DNA of 64,000 bases from JACCXG01 sp963836735 (GTDB lineage Bacteria; Acidobacteriota; Vicinamibacteria; Vicinamibacterales; 2-12-FULL-66-21). The stretch spans positions 1 to 64,000 of the forward strand of contig CAWIKP010000014.1 of NCBI GenBank assembly GCA_963836735.1, in the 5' to 3' direction. The first letter of the stretch is position 1. The number at the start of each line of letters is the position of its first letter. The translations under genes were made by a program, and so were the position numbers. This document shows positions 52,721 to 62,603 of this stretch, one piece after another. Under the pieces are notes generated by a model, which worked only from the letters and a program-made list of their open reading frames with translations, was not told the origin of the DNA and made no database searches.

Positions 52721-53990
52721 CTCAGGGCTTCCGCGCGCGAAAAATCCTCGAACATCCCGGGAGCCCGGCGCCGTAGTCCATCCAGTGCCGGCTGGAGGTG
52801 TAGTCCTTCACCCTTCGACCCAGTTGCAGTTGAGTTGATGGACGGCCGCGTCGATGCCGTACCGCTGGAGCCAGCCGTCCCCGAGTGTGCCGCTGTTGCG
52901 GAACTCGGCGTTGGTGGGGCCTTCGGTGAACCAGGTGTGTTCCGGAGCAGCTCCTCGAAGATCGCCATTCGCGCGAGATGACGATCGAGCTCCGGACCGG
53001 CGGCCGGCCGATGTGGAGGCGCCCGTCCCCGTCGTTGTGCAGCTCGAGCGCCAGGTGAGGCCGTCCGCCCGCGCGATCCCGGCTTCCAGCCATGTCTCGA
53101 GCGCCGCGTTCTCGGGGGCGAGCTCGGCATTGGCCGGCTTGTCCCAGTCGCGATTGAGGTCCTTGCCGCGCAGGTTGAATCGCGTGCCGCCTCGCGCCAC
53201 GCCATCCTTGTTGGCCATCGGCAGGACGCTGACGCTGTACACACGCAGAACCGCCGGCATCGTCGTCGTCTTTCAGCAGCGCTCGATCAGCCCCTGCGCG
53301 ACCCAGTTGCTTCCTGATTCCCACGGGTGGGCCCGCGCGCGGACGAACACGCGATAGGTGCGTCGGGGCTGCCGACCCGCACGATCTCCAGATGCGGCCG
53401 GCCACCGTCCTCCCGATCTTCGTGACCTGGACGAGGCGGCTCCGCCGGATCGCCCCGGGAAGCGATGAGGTCAAGAGCCGATACGGCCCGATCCGCGCCA
53501 CGTAGAGCAGCTCGCGTCCCCACTCCACGTTGGAGCTGGACGCGATTCCCCGGAACTCTCGTGCCGGGACGACTTCCACGCCTTCCCCGTCGTCGCGAAA
53601 TGAGCAGATGCTCTTCAGCTCGCCTGAGACGGCGCCCGGCCGGCCGTTCTAGATGTTGTCGAGATTCAGAAATACGAGTGTCAGCATTGTGGCTGCTCGG
53701 GCTTCTTCCCTAGCTGGAAGTGCCAGTGCCCGGCAGCGCGATTGGGCGAGTCTCGTTCGTAATCGTAGAGCAGGTCGATCTGCACGGTGCTGTCGGGGTC
53801 AACTAAGTTGAGCCACTGCAGCGGTGAAGCGTTCTCGAAGCCCGTGTTGATGAACTCCAGGCCCGTCCCTTCGCCGGGGTCCGGCCGCTTGCTGGCCTCC
53901 AGCCCGGAGGACCGTCGTCGCTGACAGGGCGAGGAGCAGGAGGACGACGGCCGGCAAATCTGCCGGCCCACCGGCGCGAGCTGCCATCAA
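52708..53990 (-). CDS. M14-family zinc carboxypeptidase (frameshifted)
   Basis: About 420 residues. Signal peptide (LPAVVLLLLALSATTVLRA), then an N-terminal beta-sandwich of the kind seen in cytosolic-carboxypeptidase-like M14 proteins (INTGFENASPLQWLNLVDPDSTVQIDLLYDYERD). The peptidase domain follows: ARAHPWESGSN-type zinc motif, YSVSVLPMANKDGVARGGTRFNLRGKDLNRDWDKP, and a LELHNDGDGRLHI segment with the third zinc His. Breaks near 53905, 53650, 53420, 53280, 53060, 52945 and 52815. The last ~10 residues are uncertain because two frames are open. Confidence 0.78.
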
Positions 53991-54081
53991 TCATCCGCCT
54001 ATCGTCCTGTTGGCGTCGGGCCAAAAGCAACTGGCCCGGAGCAGTTGGTAAACTGAGGCCGAAACTCGACCACGATGCCGC

Positions 54082-55076
54082 GTGCACTTCCGTACGACCC
54101 TGAGCTGGGCCTTGCTGGCCTCAACCTTCTGCCTCTGCGCCGCCGGAAGCAGCAACCAGCAGGTCTTTCGTGGCGGAAGCGATGCCGTTCGGGTCTTCGT
54201 GACCGTCACGGATCGGGACGGGCGCCTCGTCACGACGCTGGCCCGCGACAACTTCGAGGTGCGAGACGACGGAAAGCCGCAGCCGCTCACGCAATACGAC
54301 AGCAGCCCGCAGCCCATCCGCCTGATCGTGATGCTGGACGTCTCCGGCAGCATGGAGGGCAATCTGCCGCTGCTGCGTGACGCGGGCAGCGCAGCTGTTT
54401 TCGCGGCTGCTCCCCGACGATCTCGCGCGCGTGGGCGTGTTCGGAAACGAGGTCAGGATCAGCCCGTCGTTCACGCGCAACGCCGACGAGCTCCTGGCGG
54501 CGTTGCCCACGACGATCGCGCCGGACGCGAGCACACCGCTCTGGCGCGCCCTGGACGAGGCGCTCGGCGGCTTTGGCGGCAGCGACGACCTCTCGCAAGG
54601 TGATTCTCGTGTTGAGCGACGGGAAGGACAGCGGTCCGACCGGGCTTCCGCCAGCGACCGGGGAGCCAGGCCGGCGTGATCGACCGGGCCCGGCTCGAGG
54701 ACGTGATGATCTACGCGATCGGGCTGCGCAGTCGCCGAACGCGGCCGCGCGACGCCGGGCATCGGACCGGGCGGCCTTCAGGCCATGCTGCTGTCCGACC
54801 TGCCCGACCCTGGCCTGGCGCGCGTCGCTGAGGAGACCGGCGGAGGCTACATCGAGATCCGCCCCGGCCAGGATCTCGGTGCGGCCTTCGCCAGCGTCGC
54901 CGATGAGCTCCACACGCAGTATCTGCTCGGCTTCGCGCCGCCCCGCCGCGACGGCAAGACCCACGAGATCGACGTACAGGATCGATAAGGGTGGGTTGAA
55001 GCCGCGTGCCCGGAAGAGCTACGTCGCTCCACAGCCGGAGAGCGGACGCGAGCCAGATGCCGCCCTAGTCCGGTGA
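54082..55076 (+). CDS. VWFA-related protein of the acidobacterial type (frameshifted)
   Basis: About 330 residues, GTG start, signal peptide (LSWALLASTFCLCAAG). An N-terminal domain (VRVFVTVTDRDGRLVTTLARDNFEVRDDGKPQPL) precedes the von Willebrand A domain with the MIDAS motif DVSGSM and the later KVILVLSDGKDSG. It ends with GGYIEIRPGQDLGAAFASVADELHTQYLLGFAP. This exact layout is the acidobacterial VWFA family and supports the taxonomic call. Breaks near 54395, 54597, 54680, 54730 and 54985. It converges on the SRPBCC gene; the stops overlap. Confidence 0.85.
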
Positions 55077-55482
55077 CGGAACGACGGACGCCGCCTCGAG
55101 TGTCTGCTTGATGGCCGCACTCCCTTGCTCCATGAGGCCCTCGACGAGGGGTGTCAGTTCGTCCGGCAACAGGTCGGTTGTCCAGATCACCCGCGACCCG
55201 GAGTCTCCGTATCTGATGACTTCAAACTACGTGTTATTGTGTGTGGTGCGCGCAAGCTAAATCTACGGCATAGGCCAGACCGCGCGCGCGATCGTCAACC
55301 TCGACGATCCGCTCATGCACGACCGTGCCACCCGCGAAGGCGACAAGCCGGGAATCTCCGTCGAGCCGGGTGTCGCGGACCAACCCCTGCGCGAGACGCG
55401 CATGCACCGCCGACATCGCGGGCGGCTCCCAGACGTGCTCGGCAGGGGCGTCGACCGCGGACTCCTTTCGGATGGAAGCCAT
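55065..55482 (-). CDS. SRPBCC-family lipid-binding-fold protein (frameshifted)
   Basis: About 138 residues. MASIRKESAVDAPAEHVWE is the typical first strand and helix of polyketide-cyclase/START-like proteins. LVRDTRLDGDSRLVAFAGGTVVHERIVEVDDRARGLAYAV follows, then GDSGSRVIWTTDLLPDELTPLVEGLMEQGSAAIKQTLE. Breaks near 55420 and 55255. Likely a small-molecule binding or stress protein. The upstream DinB-like gene runs directly into its start. Confidence 0.75.
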
Positions 55483-55485
55483 GGT

Positions 55486-55955
55486 TCGTCTCCGGGCAGC
55501 CGCTTGATCAGCTGAACCTGACCCGCGTGATAAATCGCGTGGCATGTGATCCCAAGCACCAGGTTGAATCGTTCGGCGTCCGCCAGCGGCGACCACGTCG
55601 CCCCCGTCCACGTCGGCCACAGCGCCCCGAGCCTTCGCCGCTCCCTCTCAACGGTGTCGACAATCTCCGCCCATGACAACGCTGTCTCGTCCGCCAGATC
55701 GAACCAGTCGTCGCCTTCCCGGACAAACGGTTCCGCCGCGACGCCCGGATAGCTGCGCGCGGACGGCGCGCGTGCAGTGGGCGTGGTGCAGCGCGATCTC
55801 CGCGATGTTGTGGCGTCCGGCGCCGGACGCCAGAATGCCAGGCCCGGTGTCACATCGGCAAGCGCAGCCTTGAGTCGGCGCCGTGCCAGGCACCGGGGCC
55901 ATATCCTTCCTTCAGTACACGCGACTCGAGTGTTGCGACTGGTGTTCGTGCTCAT
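55486..55955 (-). CDS. DinB-like (DinB/YfiT fold) protein (frameshifted)
   Basis: About 155 residues. ATG at 55955 with GGAGG upstream (MSTNTSRNTRV). A four-helix bundle with the metal-binding His pattern: first His in IALHHAHCTRAV, then ITCHAIYHAGQVQLIKRL with the HxxxH pair. Breaks near 55912, 55820 and 55740, and the C-terminus is uncertain because it merges with the SRPBCC start. Family members are thiol-dependent transferases or damage-inducible proteins. Divergent from the AraC gene. Confidence 0.75.
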
Positions 55956-56000
55956 GGTCCTCCGTGTCAGACTGTTATAGGACGCAGCGGGAGGCACGTC

Positions 56001-56915
56001 TTGGCAAAAATTGCGCTCGCACTGGAAGAGGCGCTGGCACGTCGCAAGGAACACGGACGCCCGGCCGCGCGACGGCGCGATGATTGCCGAGGCGGGGCTG
56101 GACCGTGGCTGACGTGGTGTGCACCTGCGGCCGTCCGATCATCCCTTCGAAGAGCGACATGCCGCTACAGCATTGCCGTGGTGCTGGCCGGCAGCTTTCA
56201 GTACAGGTCGCCGATCGGCCGCGCGATGATGACGCCAGGCTCGCTGATGCTCGGCAATCAGGGGCAGTGCTTCGAATGCGGGCACGAACATGGCGAGGGG
56301 GATCGCTGCGTGTCGTTCTGGGACGCGCCCGAGTACTTCGAGCGGCTGGCGGCTGATGCCGGAGTGCGCAGGCGTGCGGTTCCCGATGCCGCGTCTGCCG
56401 CCGTGCGTCTGCTCTCGCCTCTGGTTGCGAGCGCCGGTCTCGGCGTGACCGGGCCGCCGACGTCTCCTGGGAGGGCTCGGCGGCAAGTCGCCGCCCGCGC
56501 ATGCGATCGGCGCGGGGCGCGATCGTCTTCGGCCCTGCCGTGAATGCCGAGGCGCGGGTGACCCGAACGGTCCGAATCATCGATGGCAATCCGACACGAG
56601 CACCTGACGCTGGAAACGCTGGCGCGAGAGGCCGGCCTCAGCCCATACCATTTCCTGCGCACCTTCGAGCGTTCGACGGGCGTCACGCCGCACCAGTACG
56701 TTCTGCGCGCCCGGCTGCGGGAGGCCGCGATCGGCTGGCGGACGCGCCGAAACGATCACCGACGTCGCGTTCGACTGCGGCTTCGGCGACGTCTCAACTT
56801 CAATCGGGCGTTCCGCGCAGAGTTCGGCGTGAGCCCAGCCCCTTCCGTCGGAACATGCGTTTGCCGGAGCAGCGTGAACTCCGCGGCGCATCGGGCATGC
56901 GAGATTCGCAACTAA
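56001..56915 (+). CDS. AraC-family transcriptional regulator (frameshifted)
   Basis: About 300 residues, TTG start six bases after GGGAGG. The N-terminal cupin-like sensor domain has SIAVVLAGSFQYRSPIGRAMMTPGSLML and the Cys/His motif CFECGHEHGEGDRC, found in a distinct AraC subgroup. The C-terminal pair of HTHs: LTLETLAREAGLSPYHFLRTFERSTGVTPHQYVLRARL and ITDVAFDCGFGDVSNFNRAFRAEFGVSP. Breaks near 56065, 56160, 56470, 56580, 56750 and 56845. It may control the divergent DinB-SRPBCC genes. Confidence 0.82.
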
Positions 56916-56917
56916 CA

Positions 56918-56968
56918 GGTTGCATATTAATGCGCGGGTGGCCGTATCATGCAACCAGGAGGTTGCAT
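56918..56968 (+). promoter_or_regulatory. Palindromic operator over the AHSA1-ArsR start
   Basis: ATGCAACC (56949-56956) and GGTTGCAT (56961-56968) form a perfect 8-bp dyad with spacer AGGA. A third GGTTGCAT lies at 56918-56925. The dyad covers the first ATG and contains the AGGAGG ribosome binding site, so binding would block both transcription and translation start. The ArsR protein encoded downstream is the natural candidate. Confidence 0.65.
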
Positions 56969-57432
56969 AATCGCCGCCGAACTGAGCCGCATCGACCGGA
57001 GCGATCGAGATCGAGGCGCCGCCCGAGACGGGTCTGGCGAGCGCTGACCGTGCCGAGGAGCTGTCGGCCTGGTTCCAGGTGCGGATCGACGGCGAGATCG
57101 CGCCCGGCAGCGAAGTCTGGATGACGTCGATGCACCCCGAGCACGCCGGCCAGCGGTTCCGCGTCCGGTTCGTGGAGCTGGTGCCGCCGCGCCGCTTCGT
57201 GTGGCGATGGCATCCGGGCGAGATCGATCCCGCCGGTCGACTACTTGCGCGAGCCGCAGACGACGGTGACCTTCACGCTCGAGCCGCGGCAGGAGGCACG
57301 CGGCTGAGCATGTCGGAGACCGGCTTCGACGAAATCTCGCTCGCCCGCCGGGCCAAGGCCCACGAGGACAACAGCCAGGGCTGGACCGAAGTGCTCGGCT
57401 GGCTGCAGGCCCATGTCGAAGCGACGCGTTGA
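56949..57432 (+). CDS. AHSA1/SRPBCC-domain protein (frameshifted)
   Basis: About 160 residues. The core reads IEIEAPPETVWRALTV, ELSAWFQVRIDGEIAPGSEVWMT, RFRVRFVELVPPRRFVWRWHPGE, RLSMSETGFDEISLARRAKAHEDNSQGWTEVLGWLQ, typical of Aha1/ActivatorHsp90-like proteins paired with ArsR regulators. ATG 56949 is within the operator; a start after AGGAGG near 56970 would need ATC, so the start is unsure. An extra G at 57003 creates a GATC; further slips near 57030 and 57237. Confidence 0.78.
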
Positions 57433-57747
57433 CCGGATCGGTCGCCGGCGCCGCGCTGCTGTTCGCGGCGCTCGGCGACCGACCCGGATCGCCCTCCTCC
57501 AGCGACTCTCCGGGACGGGCCGGCGTCGATTCGGTGCTCGCCGAGATTTCCACAGCACGCGGCAGGGCGTAACCAAGCACCTGCACGTGCTCGCCGCCGC
57601 CGGAATCATCGACGGCGAGCGTCGCGGCCGCGAGCACGTCTGGGCGATCAATCCGGCTCGCCTGGCCGAGGCCAGCGGCATCTCGACGTCATCGCCCGAG
57701 GCTGGGACGACGCCCTGGCGCGGCTGAAGGTTCATCTGGATGGGTGA
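57429..57747 (+). CDS. ArsR-family winged-helix regulator (frameshifted)
   Basis: About 105 residues, TTG overlapping the stop of the AHSA1 gene (TTGA). LLFAALGDPTRIALLQRLS is the ArsR signature; the recognition region reads STARQGVTKHLHVLAAAGIIDGERRGREHVWAINPARLAEAS. No Cys metal site is present. Breaks near 57478, 57535 and 57680. Probably autorepresses through the GGTTGCAT dyad upstream. Confidence 0.82.
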
Positions 57748-57985
57748 AAGAGTCGCCGACGGCCCGCGTTACGCCGCCGGTAACCCCCTTTCGCGCGAAG
57801 TAAACGCTGCTCGGCACCTGCGCGACTTCCCGCCTGATTTCTTCGCTGCGGCAAGTGGTATTGCCGTTGCACGGTTTGACTGGTTCACCGAACGTTCAAA
57901 CGTCCTTCAGGATCTCGTTACATCCTCAGGCGTGTCGCTGCCGGACCCTGGTCCGGCTGAACGTTAGTCAACGAGGAGGTCAGGG

Positions 57986-58579
57986 ATGAAGAGAATCATC
58001 ATCGTGGGGGGCGCAGTCATCGCAGTTGCCGCAAGCGGCTTCGCGTTCTCGGATGGGGGCAGTGGGAAGTTCAGCGAGTTCCTCACCGGGCTCAAGGAGG
58101 CGCCGGCGATCGTTTCCACCGGGGCAACCGGCACGTTCGAAGCGTCGATTAGCAAAGACGGATCCGCAATCGACTACGTCCTGACCTTCCAGAATCTCGA
58201 GAGCGACGTTCGCCAGGCTCACATCCACATCGGGTATCCACAGAATGCTGGCAATATCGTTCTGTGGCTGTGCGACTCCGCGCCGCCCCTGCCGCAGGTT
58301 TCACCCGTCGCATCGACCCCTCTATGTGTACAGAACGACCCGAACGACTTCCGTAATGGGAGGGTTACCGGGACGCTCACCAAGGCCGACGTCATCGCCC
58401 TGACTGCGAACGGCATCGCTGGTCCGGCCGACTGGAACGAGGTGGTGGCGTTGGTTCGCGATGGCAGGACCTACGCGAACGTGCACACCGCGACCATCGG
58501 CGCCGGCGAGATCCGCAGCCAGATCGATAACGGCGATGACGCCGACGGCGAGCACGGCCATCAGCAAGGCGGGCACTGA
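57986..58579 (+). CDS. CHRD-domain secreted protein
   Basis: 197 residues, intact. Signal peptide (IIIVGGAVIAVAASGFAF). The CHRD domain: FSEFLTGLKEAPAIVSTGATGTFEASI, DYVLTFQNLESDVRQAHIHIG, IVLWLC, FRNGRVTGTLTKADVIAL, TYANVHTATIGAGEIRSQI. The C-terminus is Asp/His rich (DDADGEHGHQQGGH), which may bind metal. GAGGAGG lies ten bases before the ATG. The 238 bases upstream hold no supported gene. Confidence 0.92.
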   Translation: MKRIIIVGGAVIAVAASGFAFSDGGSGKFSEFLTGLKEAPAIVSTGATGTFEASISKDGSAIDYVLTFQNLESDVRQAHIHIGYPQNAGNIVLWLCDSAPPLPQVSPVASTPLCVQNDPNDFRNGRVTGTLTKADVIALTANGIAGPADWNEVVALVRDGRTYANVHTATIGAGEIRSQIDNGDDADGEHGHQQGGH

Positions 58580-58598
58580 GCCGCAGGACTGACGCTGT

Positions 58599-58629
58599 GG
58601 CGACAGGCAGCCTCCGGGAGCCTGTCGCC
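58599..58629. terminator. Terminator hairpin between CHRD and DUF2252 genes
   Basis: GGCGACAGGC and GCCTGTCGCC form a perfect 10-bp stem with an 11-base loop, 20 bases after the CHRD stop codon and 30 bases before the stop of the convergent gene. Confidence 0.7.
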
Positions 58630-58658
58630 CCAGTTCCTGACGCGACCCGGCTCATCCT

Positions 58659-59737
58659 CTACCACTTCTGGAAGTCCGCGGTCACGAACTCCGCGGCGGT
58701 CTCCGCCGCTCGAATCAGCCACTTGTTGCCGCGGTGGTCGAGATCGTTCCTGATCGCCTTGCTGACGTCCGGGTACCCAGATGGACGTTCGCGAGCTCGT
58801 ATCCCATGGCTTCCAGCATCGCCGGCTCGACCAAGGTCGTCGGGATGTTCCTGGACTTCGATCTTGCGGGCGTTGGGTGACAGCCGTCGCACGACCAGGT
58901 ATGCTGCATCTGATACCAGGGATCGGGGGCGCGGAACCGGCCGGCGGCGAGGAGAGCGCCCGGCCGCGCGTGCGCGCGCGGTTGTCGGTGCACGAGCGAC
59001 CAGGCCGACAGCACGATCGCCTTGGCCTCTCGAACGAATCGTCCGCCCCGCCAGATCCCCAACGCACCCAGCGTGGCCGGCCCAGGCTGCCGGGACCGGC
59101 CGCACGACGGGCGAATTTCTCGTAGGTCACACCCTCCTCGGTAACCCCGGCTCTCAGCGGCTTGCGGTAGCGATCGCTAATGCGGTTGTCCTCCACCAGC
59201 TTGTCCATCTTCTTCCAGAAGCGGCGCCGCTCGCGCTCTTCCACGGCGAACAACCGCCGCAGCCACATGTGCTGTTCATCGATGGTGAACGGACGGGGAG
59301 TGGCCAGTCCGGCGCGGTATCCGGCCAGGATGTCCGCACAAATCCCTTTGCGCGCCCTGCGCTTCGCGGGGCGCGACAGGAGGGCGCTGGCGGCGAGCCG
59401 GACCACGTCGACCGTGTAGGGCATGTCGGCGGCCTCGTCGACATCGTTGATGCCCCACACCAGCCGGCCCTCACGATCCCGCCAGACGCCGTAGTTCAAG
59501 AGGTGGCTATCAACGATGCCGATCACCATCGGGGCCCGGGCGAGATCCTCGCAAATCGTCAGGATGGTCTCGGCCCAGCGCCAGTACGTGGCGCGCAGAA
59601 ACACGAACGCGCTCTCGCGCATCTTTTCGTGCTTCGTGTCCAGAATCGTCCCGCCAGACCTCATCGAGCTGGCCGGCCAGCCACCGCTCGTAGTTCTCCA
59701 GCGACTCGTTGAACGGCTGAATATCCTTGCGTTGCAC
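58659..59737 (-). CDS. DUF2252-like protein (frameshifted)
   Basis: About 360 residues starting MQRKDIQPFNESLENYERWL. Core: MRESAFVFLRATYWRWAETIL, MVIGIVDSHLLNYGVWRDREGRLVWGINDVDEAADMPYTVDVVRLAASALL. The GDxHxxN-like and DFD-like motifs of DUF2252 appear here as GIVDSHLLNYG and NDVDE. A C-terminal part with a Cys pair (WSCDGCHPT) ends AEFVTADFQKW. Breaks near 59655, 59100, 58900 and 58790. Second member of this family in the window. Confidence 0.72.
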
Positions 59738-59783
59738 GGCCGTCCTCCTGTCCGTCGCCCGATTGGACGTGTGAACCGCGGAG

Positions 59784-61376
59784 CTATTTGGCGGCGGCCA
59801 CCTGGCGGATCCATTCCACGAGGCGGCGCTTGTAGGTCGTCCAGTCCGCGCGTCCCTCCCAGTTCTCGAGGCCGTGAGGGGCGCCGTCGAGCGCGATCAC
59901 CTCATGCCTGGCGCCGACATCCGCAAGGCGTTGCGCGAAGGCCTGGGCCTGCGCCCACAGCCGTTCGCCCGTGCCGTTGATCAGCAGCAGCGGCGGCATG
60001 TTCCTGTGCGCCTGGTAGAGCGGTGAGTATCGCCGCAGCAGCGCCCTGGACTCGTCGTCCAGCGTGTTGCGCCTGAACAGACGCACCAGCAGCGACCGCG
60101 GTGAGGCGTCGGTGACCATCGGGGAAAGTCGTAGACCCCGTAGAACGAGACCACGCCGGCGAGGCTCGCGTCCTCGGTCGCGATCTGCGTCACCATCTGT
60201 CCGCTCGCGGATTCTCCAATCAGAACGATGCGCGAGGGGTCGATGTTGAAGCGTGTATGCGAGCCGCGCACGAACCGAATCGCCTCACGCACGTCCGCGA
60301 GCTGGTCTTCATGGGTCGCAGCCGGCGTGAGCCGGTAGTCGATCGAAAACCAGGCGAGCCCCGCGCGCGCCAGCGGCTCGAAGAGGGGCGTGACATAGGT
60401 GACCTTGTCACCCGCCTCCCACCCGCCGCCATGAACGACGATGACGGCAGGAACCGGTTGGGCCGCGCGCGGAACGAACGCGTCGAGCTTCAGCTGGCGC
60501 GACCTGTCGTAGACGATGTCTTTCAGCAGCGAAGTGCCTTCGTATGGCCGGAACGCGTCGCGGGGAACTGGTGCCAGCGCCGACAGCCAGGCGGTGAGCT
60601 CGCGCTTGTAGGCCCACTGGCTCGGCCACCAGTTTTCGCTGCGATGACTGGCGCCCTTCACCTCGACGAGCTGGCAGCGCCCGTTCCCCTTGTCGACATC
60701 ACGGCAATATCGCTGCGCCCGATCGACTGGCGCCTCGCGGGTCAGCGCTGCCGTGCACGACGAGGAGCGGGCAGCCCGACCGCGCTGGCAGAAGGTGCCG
60801 CGCGCGCGAGCAGCCCGCGGTCGACGTCTTTGAGCCCGGGTGCCGCGTGAGATCGTAGAACCCACCGATGAGCACCGCGCCGATGACACCCGCGGGACGC
60901 TCGGCGGCAAGGAGCGCCGCGAGATGACCCCCGGAGTCTTCGCCGAGCAGCACGAGGCGATCGGGATCGATGCGAAGCTCGCGGGCCCGGCAGCGGAGGA
61001 ACGAGAGGGCCACACGGATATCGGCGAGCGAGTCTTCGTACCGCGCCAACCCTCCGAGCCGGTAGTCGAGCGCGAACCAGTTGTAGCCCGCGTGAGTCAG
61101 GAGCTCGAGGATCTGTCCGACATGAGCGGCACGGCTGCCCGACGTCCATCCGCCGCCATGAATGACCACTACGGACGGACGAAGACCGGGACCTTGTTGA
61201 ACGTAGGCGTCGAGGGCCAGGTCGCCTGCGTAGGGAATCTCGCCCTTGACGCCCGGGACGATGTAGTTGCCGTCGGAATTGCGGACGTCGAGCGCAGGGC
61301 ACGGTTGCGCGAGTGCCGCAGGCGCAGCGAGTGCGAGTGTGAAAACGATCGAAACGAACGGAATCGACAGCCGGCG
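59784..61376 (-). CDS. Tandem two-domain alpha/beta hydrolase (esterase) (frameshifted)
   Basis: About 525 residues. A signal-like start (IPFVSIVFTLALAAPAALAQP) is followed by two consecutive esterase domains of the BD-FAE/acetyl-esterase type. Domain 1: oxyanion HGGGWTSG, nucleophile GEDSGGH. Domain 2: HGGGWEAG, nucleophile GESASGQ, catalytic Asp region LINGTGERLW and His in GAPHGLENW. A short GASHRSENWW segment closes domain 1. Breaks near 60830, 60745 and 60115. No ATG is visible at the start; a hairpin lies there. Periplasmic, probably acting on acetylated sugars or plant-type esters (inference). Confidence 0.78.
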
Positions 61377-61392
61377 GAGCCGCCGGCTGCCG
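61371..61392 (-). terminator. Hairpin with T-rich tail after the alpha/beta hydrolase gene
   Basis: CAGCCGGCGG and CCGCCGGCTG form a perfect 10-bp stem with a 2-base loop just after the stop of the upstream hydrolase. Downstream on the minus strand are several T-rich runs. It overlaps the presumed start of the tandem esterase. Confidence 0.5.
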
Positions 61393-61402
61393 GTGAGCGC
61401 AG

Positions 61403-62535
61403 TTATGGCTGTCGTGCCGCCAGCCCGAACGCGGTCAGGACCTCGTTCGCGGTGAAGTTGCAGTGGCCGTATCGGACCACGGGGATCGGGAAGAACCGGC
61501 CGCGGCCGGACAGATCGACCTTCGGCAGGTAGAGCAGCTCGTGCCAGAAGGGAATCAACTCGTCTCCGGTCGTGTGGAGGGTCACGAGCGGGATGCTCAG
61601 ATTGCCGTTAGTCTCGTACTGAGTCAGCGCGGCCCGCGCAACGGGGGACGCGGTGAAGCGCTGGACCAACAGATTCAGCCGCAGGTCGTTGCTCGATCCG
61701 AAATACCAGCGCAGGCGGTTGCCGAACGGATTTCCGCCGAGCTTCATGGCGGCGTCGTTGGCGCCGAGGACGTTGTAAGTGAGCAGGTTGACCGTCGTCT
61801 TTGCCGATAGTGGTCGGGTCGGCTGGATCGTAGGCCGCCCGCGAGACTCGCATCAGCTCCCGCGCCGCGGCAGGGTTGGCGGCGAGCGCTTCGGGAATGG
61901 TTTTCAAAGCCAATAACGGCCAGGCCGCGATCAGTTCGGGTGGACTGCTGATCGCCGATCCGAGAGGAATGACCCCACGAAAGAAATAGTCGAACAGCAC
62001 GCGGAAGTCGCCGACCGAATCGAGCTGCGCCCGAAAGCTGCCAATCGGCGCGCAGGCGGCGATCGCGCTGTCGAAGAGCTCAGGCCACCGCTCGGCCAGG
62101 AGCGTGGCGACCAGGCCACCTTCGGAAACGCCTGCGACATGGGTGCGCACCGCTGGCGGGGCCGCCGCGACCAGGTCGCGGATGTCATCGACGCCTTCCA
62201 GTATGGCGAGTCCGTTCTGGCGGTAGGTCGTCGTCGCAAAGGCGTAGCCGAGACCCAACACGAGCTGAGGAATCAGGGTGCCATCCGGAAGCGCCGAGGT
62301 GGTAGAAATTGAGAACCGGGTTGGACGACGGAACATATCCGTGCGCGAACACGACCAGCTCGCCATTCCAGATCTCGGGCGGCGGCATGCAAATGAGCGT
62401 GAACGCGCCGCTCGACAGTTGCTGGCGCGCGCAGCCGGGGATCGGCGGGATCGGGGGCTGGGCCAATGCCGCGGCCGGCAGGAGGGTGGCGCCTGCCAGC
62501 AGGGCGGCGGCGAGGATTCGTCTGAGCATCTTCAT
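61403..62535 (-). CDS. Secreted alpha/beta hydrolase (frameshifted)
   Basis: About 377 residues, ATG MKMLRRILAAALLAGATLLPAAALAQ signal peptide with GGAGT-type site upstream. Hydrolase domain: GELVVFAHGYVPSSNPVLNF, YRQNGLAILEGVDDIRDL, nucleophile GVSEGGLVATLL, a helical lid, and the C-terminal catalytic region HTTGDELIPFWHELLYL and YGHCNFTANEVLTAF (Asp and His). Breaks near 62295 and 61800. Lipase/esterase-like; substrate unknown. Confidence 0.82.
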
Positions 62536-62603
62536 TTGTGACTCCTGTCACGAAGCTGACCGGGAAATGATGCCGCGTGTGCGAGGTCGGGATTATAGCG
62601 GAG

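Noticed and set aside
57748..57967. 75-codon plus-strand frame before the CHRD gene
   Set aside because: Composition and lack of ribosome binding site suggest non-coding leader DNA.
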